Shown here: piece by piece, positions 7,676-12,286 of the stretch | Numbering within the stretch: position 1 is the stretch's first letter | How the letters are laid out: the number at the start of each line of letters is the position of its first letter | Source: Bacteroidota bacterium | GTDB taxonomy: Bacteria; Bacteroidota; Bacteroidia; Chitinophagales; Chitinophagaceae | Direction: 5' to 3' | Assembly: GCA_947461015.1 (NCBI GenBank) | Contig: CANHIR010000045.1 | Span: 1-12,286 of the forward strand | Length of the DNA: 12,286 nt | The notes under the pieces: model-generated | Database searches by the model: none | Told to the model about the DNA's origin: nothing | Seen by the model: only the letters and a program-made list of their open reading frames with translations | Made by a program: the position numbers and the translations under genes

Positions 7676-8193
7676 AAGCGCGACAAAATATCCTCACTAT
7701 CTGGTTTTACGTTGCTTGGGAAATAGGCAATCATTTTGCCGTTTTCATCCAGTAAGAATTTATTAAAATTCCAAGAAATATTTGCATCCAAAAGACCATT
7801 TTTCGATTTCTGCGTCAACCACTGATAAATGGGAGCAGTATTAGCGCCTTTCACATCAATTTTATCTGCCAATGGGAAGGTAACTCCATAATTTTTTTCA
7901 CAAAAACTTATAATCTCTGCATTGGTTCCTGGTTCTTGTCCACCAAATTGGTTGCATGGGAATCCAATAATTACCAGCTTGCCTTTATTCTCCTCATATA
8001 CTTTTTCCAACGCTTTGTATTGAGGTGTATAGCCACATTGACTAGCTGTATTTACGATTAGTATCTTTTTCCCTTTAAATGAAGCAAAGTCAATTTGCTT
8101 ACCGTCAATGCCGGTTACTTTAAAACTATGAATACTTTGAGTATTGCCTAAAACACTGATCATTAAAATACAAATGGTTGCTAAAAATTTCAT
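7669..8193 (-). CDS. Glutathione peroxidase family thiol peroxidase, exported
   Basis: This enzyme reduces hydrogen peroxide or lipid hydroperoxides. It has 174 residues including a probable Sec signal peptide (about residues 1-20, hydrophobic F-L-A-T-I-C-I-L-M-I-S-V-L), so it likely acts in the periplasm. The catalytic set is complete: Cys53 in N-T-A-S-Q-C-G-Y, Gln86 in N-Q-F-G-G-Q-E, and Trp141-Asn142 in S-W-N-F. A second cysteine, Cys98 in F-C-E-K-N-Y-G, matches the resolving cysteine of yeast and plant enzymes that use thioredoxin rather than glutathione. The nucleophile is Cys, not selenocysteine. The stop codon lies inside the 18-bp hairpin. comF ends 83 bp upstream, so the gene may have its own promoter, though I see no convincing TTTG/TAnnTTTG pair there. 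The physiological reductant is inferred. Confidence 0.93.
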   Translation of the reverse strand: MKFLATICILMISVLGNTQSIHSFKVTGIDGKQIDFASFKGKKILIVNTASQCGYTPQYKALEKVYEENKGKLVIIGFPCNQFGGQEPGTNAEIISFCEKNYGVTFPLADKIDVKGANTAPIYQWLTQKSKNGLLDANISWNFNKFLLDENGKMIAYFPSNVKPDSEDILSRLR

Positions 8194-8276
8194 AAGTGTG
8201 AATTTATAATTAAATATAACAAGATTTATCTAAAATGGTTTACTGAAAGCGCAGAGAATATAATGTAGATGATCTT

Positions 8277-9011
8277 TTAGTGGTAAGTGTATGCTACAGT
8301 CGCAATTTGAATACTCATTGGCTGGGACGCTAATAAACATAGACAAGCATTTTCCAGGGTTGCACCAGTAGTTATGACATCGTCTATAAGTAACAAACGC
8401 TTGCCATTAAGCTTATTTGAATGTAAAAGCGTAAAAAAGGAGTTGGCTTTTGATGCCCTTTGTATCCGATTCTTTCGAGTTTGCGTGATCCCATTTTTTG
8501 ATTTTATGAGTCCAGTAAATATAGGGACCTTGTATCCATGGTCTACCATGGCTTCACAAATTAACATACTTTGATTAAAGCCTCTTTTTTTGGTTTTTCT
8601 TTTACTTATTGGTATGGGAATTAAATAGTCCACTAGGCCATAGTTTGGGTTATTTACAAGTGCATTCGCAATTAGCCTTCCAAATAAGTAACCTGCATTC
8701 TTGTTTTGATTATACTTTAGTTCAAAAATAATTTTTTGCACGATACTATCCTTTGTGAAATATAAAATTGTAGTTGCATTTTGAATGTGAATGCGTCCCC
8801 AGAATATTTTTTCAATGGGGTTGTTTTGCATTTCGTCAAAATGTGTATAAGGGAGTGTAGCTTCACAATCGTCACAAATAATTTGTTCCTTGCTAAGTTC
8901 ATCCATGCCACATTGTAAACAGATATGCGGATAAAAAAGATGAACGAATCCCTGCAGATATTCCCTAATTACTTGATAGGGGTTTAGCAAAATGGAGGCT
9001 TGCCAGCGCAT
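8277..9011 (-). CDS. comF: ComF family phosphoribosyltransferase-like protein
   Basis: ComF/GntX proteins combine a zinc ribbon with a type I phosphoribosyltransferase fold. Several are required for natural DNA uptake, where they act in the cytoplasm during single-strand import. The 244-residue length is normal. The ribbon is C31-x2-C34 and C46-x2-C49. The family's K-Y (99-100) and R-G-F-N-Q-S (143-148) follow, then the PRPP-binding loop L-I-D-D-V-I-T-T-G-A-T at 208-218 with the paired Asp. The start codon overlaps the stop of radA (TAATG on the minus strand), so translation is probably coupled. Linkage to radA, whose product drives branch migration during recombination of imported DNA, suits a transformation role, but this is inference; ComF homologues are also found in bacteria not known to be competent. 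Confidence 0.93.
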   Translation of the reverse strand: MRWQASILLNPYQVIREYLQGFVHLFYPHICLQCGMDELSKEQIICDDCEATLPYTHFDEMQNNPIEKIFWGRIHIQNATTILYFTKDSIVQKIIFELKYNQNKNAGYLFGRLIANALVNNPNYGLVDYLIPIPISKRKTKKRGFNQSMLICEAMVDHGYKVPIFTGLIKSKNGITQTRKNRIQRASKANSFFTLLHSNKLNGKRLLLIDDVITTGATLENACLCLLASQPMSIQIATVAYTYH

Positions 9012-10381
9012 TAAAAGAATAGTCGATAAGCCTCGTCTACTCTTTCCACTGGAATAATTTGTATATTATGTTTCTTCGGCTCAATGCCTTTATTATTAAA
9101 TGCGGAGATATAAATTTTTTCAAAGCCTAATTTTTCAGCTTCTGCTATTCTTTGTTGAATTCTATTTACTGCCCTAATTTCACCGTTTAAACCAACCTCG
9201 CCTGCAAAGCAAATACCTTGTGGTAAAGGAATGTCTTCGTATGAAGAAAGTAGGGACAATATAATTGCCAAATCAAGGGAAGGGTCTTCTATTTTTAAGC
9301 CTCCTGCAATATTCACAAAAACATCTTTCATGCCAAAGGCAAAGCCACCGCGTTTTTCCAGCACGGCTAATAATAATTGTAATCTTCTTAAATCAAATCC
9401 AGTAACCGTTCTCTGTGGCGTGCCATAAACACTTTGCGTTACCAGGGCTTGTACTTCAATTAACAATGGACGCAGGCCTTCCATAGATGCTGCAATAGTA
9501 CTACCACTTAAGGACTCGTTTCTTTGTGCAATTAAAAAGGCCGAAGGATTATTTACCACCTTCATTCCCTCTCCAGTCATTTCATAAATACCCAATTCGC
9601 TTGTGCTTCCAAATCTGTTTTTCAATGTGCGCAGCATTCTATAAGCGTAATGACGGTCGCCTTCAAACTGAAGTACGGTGTCCACCATATGTTCTAAAAT
9701 TTTAGGTCCTGCTATGGTTCCTTCTTTTGTAATATGACCAATTAAAAAAACTGGCGTGCCCGTTTCTTTTGCGAATCGTTGAAACTCGGCAGCAGTTTGT
9801 TTAATTTGGGAAACACTTCCAGCAGCCGCTTCAATGGTATTAGACTCTAATGTTTGAATTGAATCCACAATTACAACGGTTGGCTTTAATTTTTTGATGG
9901 ATTTAAATATGTCGGATGTATGTGTTTCGGTAAGCAAATAAAAATTTTCATTTTGCAAGTTTAAACGGTCGGCACGCATTTTAATTTGCTGTATACTTTC
10001 CTCTCCGCTTATATACAAAACGGTTTGATCCTTCATCATCAACCCCTGCTGTAAAAACAGCGTACTCTTTCCAATACCAGGTTCACCTGCAACCAATACA
10101 ATGGAACCTAAAACAATACCACCACCTAATACTCTATTTAATTCAGGGTCGGCGCTACTAATTCTTTTTTCAGATTGACTGTTAACTTCATTAATGGCAA
10201 TTACTTGAGTGCCCTTTTGTTGTGTATTGTAATTGTCCCAACCTGCTTCTTTCTTTTCACCTTTCTCTACCAATTCTTCAGTGAAAGTATTCCACTCATT
10301 ACAGGCAGGACATTTACCCGCCCATTTTGCGGACTCATACCCACAATTGTTACAAAAAAATGCAGATTTAGCTTTACTCAT
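9011..10381 (-). CDS. radA: DNA repair protein RadA (Sms)
   Basis: RadA is a hexameric DnaB-like helicase that promotes branch migration in homologous recombination. The 456-residue protein shows the full family layout: an N-terminal zinc finger with C10-x2-C13 and C24-x2-C27, Walker A G-E-P-G-I-G-K-S-T at 99-107, Walker B V-V-I-V-D-S near 169-174, the RadA signature K-N-R-F-G at 254-258, and a C-terminal Lon-protease-like domain from about 280 to the end. The start ATG is supported by the zinc finger beginning at the expected distance. A short AAGG precedes the ATG, the only faint Shine-Dalgarno-like sequence noticed here. The stop overlaps the comF start by one base. The 55-bp gap from rng makes co-transcription with rng possible. 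Confidence 0.97.
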   Translation of the reverse strand: MSKAKSAFFCNNCGYESAKWAGKCPACNEWNTFTEELVEKGEKKEAGWDNYNTQQKGTQVIAINEVNSQSEKRISSADPELNRVLGGGIVLGSIVLVAGEPGIGKSTLFLQQGLMMKDQTVLYISGEESIQQIKMRADRLNLQNENFYLLTETHTSDIFKSIKKLKPTVVIVDSIQTLESNTIEAAAGSVSQIKQTAAEFQRFAKETGTPVFLIGHITKEGTIAGPKILEHMVDTVLQFEGDRHYAYRMLRTLKNRFGSTSELGIYEMTGEGMKVVNNPSAFLIAQRNESLSGSTIAASMEGLRPLLIEVQALVTQSVYGTPQRTVTGFDLRRLQLLLAVLEKRGGFAFGMKDVFVNIAGGLKIEDPSLDLAIILSLLSSYEDIPLPQGICFAGEVGLNGEIRAVNRIQQRIAEAEKLGFEKIYISAFNNKGIEPKKHNIQIIPVERVDEAYRLFF

Positions 10382-10436
10382 ACCTTAAAGATAAAGGCTA
10401 TTTAAATTATTTATCAAGTAAAAACCGAAAATAGTT

Positions 10437-11984
10437 TTACAGCTTAATTTCTTCCTGCTGATCATCTAAGAATTTATATTCTACTAAATGACTGCTATTG
10501 TCTGGCTGTGATGATAACTTTAACTTGTACTTACGTTTCCACTTTTTAATCATACTACTAAATATGCCCTTGGTTAAATGTGAATGGATGATTGGGTGAA
10601 CTAGTATTTGTATGCGTTTGTGGCCATGTGTAGCCAAATAAGCTAATTTCTTTTCCATTTCATCTTCCAATAACAATGTTGATGTTATTATACCCGTTCC
10701 ATTACAAGCAGGACAATCCTCTGATGTATTGATATTTACTTCGGGTCTGATTCTTTGACGTGTTGCTTGTAATAATCCAAATTTGGATATGGGCAATACG
10801 GAATGTCTAGCACGATCCGTTTTCATAAATTCATCCAAAGCTTCTTGCACTTTGCGTTTATTATCAGGAAGCTTCATGTCAATAAAATCAATGACAATAA
10901 TACCGCCAATATCTCTTAACCTTAACTGACGGGCAATTTCTTCGGCAGCTTCTAAATTTGTTTGCAATGCATTTTCTTCCTGGTTATTGCTAACGCTCTT
11001 GAAACCACTATTCACATCAATTACATGTAGGGCTTCGGTATGTTCTATAATTAAATAAGCTCCACTGTTTAAGTTTACTGTTTTCCCAAAGGAAGACTTT
11101 ACTTGCTTGGTAATCCCATATTGATCAAATATTTCTTGATCACCTGAATGTAGGCTTAAAATATTTGCTTTACTTGGAGCAATCCTTTGCAAATAACTTA
11201 GTGTGATGTCAAATATTTTTTTATCGTTGACTACAATTTTATTGAAGTCCTCATTTAGTAAGTCTCTTAAGATACTTGTGGTTTTGCTTTCCTCACTCAT
11301 AATACGAGCCGGAGCCATTGCGCCTTTTAGGTTGGCTTGAATGTTTTTCCAGTTGTCAACCAAGGTTAACAGGTCCTCATGTAATTCGGCTGTAGATTTT
11401 CCTTCGGCAGCTGTTCTTACAATGATGCCAAAGTTTTTTGGACGGATGGACTCCATCATTTTTTGAAGACGTTTACGTTCTTCACCGCTGTGAATTTTCT
11501 TGGAAACGGCAACAATTTCATTAAAAGGGGTTAATACAATAAAACGTCCCGCTAAGGATATTTCACATGTTAATCTCGGGCCTTTTGCTGCAATAGGTTC
11601 TTTTAATATTTGCACCAACACATTTGGTTTACCATTTAAGACTTCACTAATTTTTCCGGTCTTAACAATTTCTGCCTCTGTTTGAAATTTAGAAAAGTCA
11701 AATTTGTTTTCATTATTGTGAATCGCCTCCTGTGTATATTTAATAATTGATTTTACGTACGGGCTCAAATCTGTATAATGCAAGAAAGCATCTTTTTCAA
11801 AGCCTACGTCTACAAAAGCCGCATTTAAACCTGGAATAATCTTACGTACTTTCCCTAGGTACAAATCACCCACAGCCCAACGGGTATCCATTTTTTCATT
11901 ATGGATTTCCACTAATTTTTTATCCTCCAATAAGGCTATTTCAACCCCATCGGCGGAACTATTTATAATTAAATCTTTATTCAC
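10437..11984 (-). CDS. rng: Ribonuclease G (RNase E/G family)
   Basis: RNase G is an endoribonuclease that processes 16S rRNA precursors and degrades mRNA. The 515-residue length matches RNase G rather than the longer RNase E, and there is no long disordered C-terminal scaffold. An S1 RNA-binding domain spans about 35-125, beginning at G-D-L-Y-L-G-K-V. The catalytic metal ligands are visible as Asp323 in I-D-V-N-S-G and Asp366 in V-I-D-F-I-D. The Zn-link C-P-A-C is at 424-427, needed for dimer pairing. The start is GTG (11982-11984) with an in-frame TAA immediately upstream, so no longer form is possible, and the N-terminus M-N-K-D-L-I-I-N fits the family. The gene is preceded by a 198-bp spacer with several inverted repeats, which may be its leader; RNase E/G genes are known to be autoregulated in other bacteria. 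Confidence 0.96.
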   Translation of the reverse strand: MNKDLIINSSADGVEIALLEDKKLVEIHNEKMDTRWAVGDLYLGKVRKIIPGLNAAFVDVGFEKDAFLHYTDLSPYVKSIIKYTQEAIHNNENKFDFSKFQTEAEIVKTGKISEVLNGKPNVLVQILKEPIAAKGPRLTCEISLAGRFIVLTPFNEIVAVSKKIHSGEERKRLQKMMESIRPKNFGIIVRTAAEGKSTAELHEDLLTLVDNWKNIQANLKGAMAPARIMSEESKTTSILRDLLNEDFNKIVVNDKKIFDITLSYLQRIAPSKANILSLHSGDQEIFDQYGITKQVKSSFGKTVNLNSGAYLIIEHTEALHVIDVNSGFKSVSNNQEENALQTNLEAAEEIARQLRLRDIGGIIVIDFIDMKLPDNKRKVQEALDEFMKTDRARHSVLPISKFGLLQATRQRIRPEVNINTSEDCPACNGTGIITSTLLLEDEMEKKLAYLATHGHKRIQILVHPIIHSHLTKGIFSSMIKKWKRKYKLKLSSQPDNSSHLVEYKFLDDQQEEIKL

Positions 11985-12182
11985 TTATAGCAACTTTTTT
12001 AAAAACACATAGCATGCCACCTTAATAGCTAAGCTAATGCTTTATATTTTTTGTAAACACGGCCACTTTACGAAGGAAGGAAAAGGTAAAGTAAAGTTGC
12101 TAAGTAGAAGAGTGGCGTGTATTTGAAAAGAATACTAGTGTGTATCAATTAAAAAGACACACACTAGTATTTAGGAAGAGAA
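11985..12182 (-). other. Structured spacer upstream of rng, probable 5' leader
   Basis: This 198-bp gap holds no ORF of note. It contains the 13-bp hairpin at 12131-12171, a bulged stem pairing 12057-12067 with 12111-12120, a 10-bp inverted repeat (TAGCAACTTT at 11988-11997 with its complement at 12093-12102), and a small hairpin at 12011-12041 (AGCAT/ATGCT outside, CTTA/TAAG inside). The rng promoter must lie here unless rng is read from the small gene upstream. I see no exact TAnnTTTG box with a TTTG partner. Confidence 0.45.
12131..12171 (-). terminator. 13-bp perfect inverted repeat, probable terminator of the small COX24-like gene
   Basis: AATACTAGTGTGT (12131-12143) is exactly complementary to 12159-12171, with a 15-nt A-rich loop. 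It starts 11 bp after the stop codon of the small basic gene. On the minus transcript the stem is followed by CTTTTC rather than a long U run, so termination may be partial, letting some transcription through to rng. Confidence 0.55.
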
Positions 12183-12278
12183 TTATTTATTCTTCTTCTT
12201 ATGACGATTCTTTCTTAAACGTTTTTTTCTTTTGTGCGTCGCAATTTTATGACGCTTTCTTTTTTTACCACAAGGCAT
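12183..12278 (-). CDS. 31-residue basic protein, COX24/AURKAIP1-like (mS38/bS22-type) ribosomal protein candidate
   Basis: A complete ATG-to-TAA reading frame of 31 codons starts at 12278. The product is extremely basic: it starts M-P-C-G-K-K-R-K-R-H-K and continues with H-K-R-K-K-R-L-R-K-N-R-H-K-K-K, so over half the residues are Lys, Arg or His. This pattern matches the COX24/AURKAIP1 domain of mitochondrial mS38, whose short mycobacterial relative is named bS22 and sits on the small ribosomal subunit. I infer a ribosomal RNA-binding role; this is recognition by pattern, not a search. Near-identical very short proteins are common in Bacteroidota as far as I recall, usually left as hypothetical. 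A hairpin follows the stop. The promoter lies beyond the window edge, and only 8 bases upstream are visible, with no Shine-Dalgarno. Confidence 0.82.
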   Translation of the reverse strand: MPCGKKRKRHKIATHKRKKRLRKNRHKKKNK

Positions 12279-12286
12279 GTCCGATA

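Noticed and set aside
8194..8276. Promoter for gpx based on TATATTTA (minus strand, 8218-8211)
   Set aside because: One mismatch to TAnnTTTG, and no TTTG at the required distance upstream; such near-matches are expected by chance in AT-rich DNA.
10382..10436. Hairpin AAAAC/GTTTT after rng
   Set aside because: Five-base AT-rich stem with an 8-nt loop; no GC core and not distinguishable from chance.

Overview
This window looks like an ordinary chromosomal housekeeping region of a low-GC member of the Bacteroidota, probably near the Chitinophagaceae; the family-level placement is inference. Supporting signs are the A/T-rich codon use, almost no Shine-Dalgarno sequences ahead of starts, a TAnnTTTG-type promoter box ahead of the M3 peptidase gene, and the character of several proteins: a RicT with an Asn/Pro/Gly/Arg tail, a delta' subunit without a zinc module, and a tiny basic COX24-like ribosomal protein.

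Layout from left to right. (1) A 5'-truncated gene on the plus strand encodes a lipoprotein form of the S13 D-Ala-D-Ala carboxypeptidase PBP4. (2) It converges with mutL on the minus strand. (3) mutL diverges from an M3-family oligoendopeptidase gene on the plus strand, across a 58-bp spacer that holds a promoter box. (4) The peptidase gene overlaps by 4 bp, tail to tail, the end of a minus-strand pair holB-ricT (DNA polymerase III delta' and the RNase Y-associated factor RicT). (5) A perfect 18-bp hairpin separates holB from a minus-strand series read in the order small COX24-like gene, rng (RNase G), radA, comF, and a glutathione peroxidase gene with a signal peptide. radA and comF are joined by a TAATG stop/start overlap.

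The genes fall into recognisable working groups: DNA repair and recombination (MutL, RadA), replication (delta'), DNA uptake or a related phosphoribosyl function (ComF beside RadA), RNA decay and ribosome function (RNase G, RicT, the COX24-like protein), cell-wall remodelling (PBP4) and oxidative or peptide housekeeping (GPx, M3 peptidase). Every long ORF belongs to a known family. I see no mobile element, CRISPR array, rRNA, tRNA or defence island.

I did not find a clearly new system. The best second-look items are the 31-codon basic gene at the right edge, the hairpin that ends gpx and abuts the holB start, the cysteine-rich head and repetitive tail of RicT, the altered nuclease motif of MutL, and the structured 198-bp leader region of rng. 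No gene-free stretch exceeds 300 bases.
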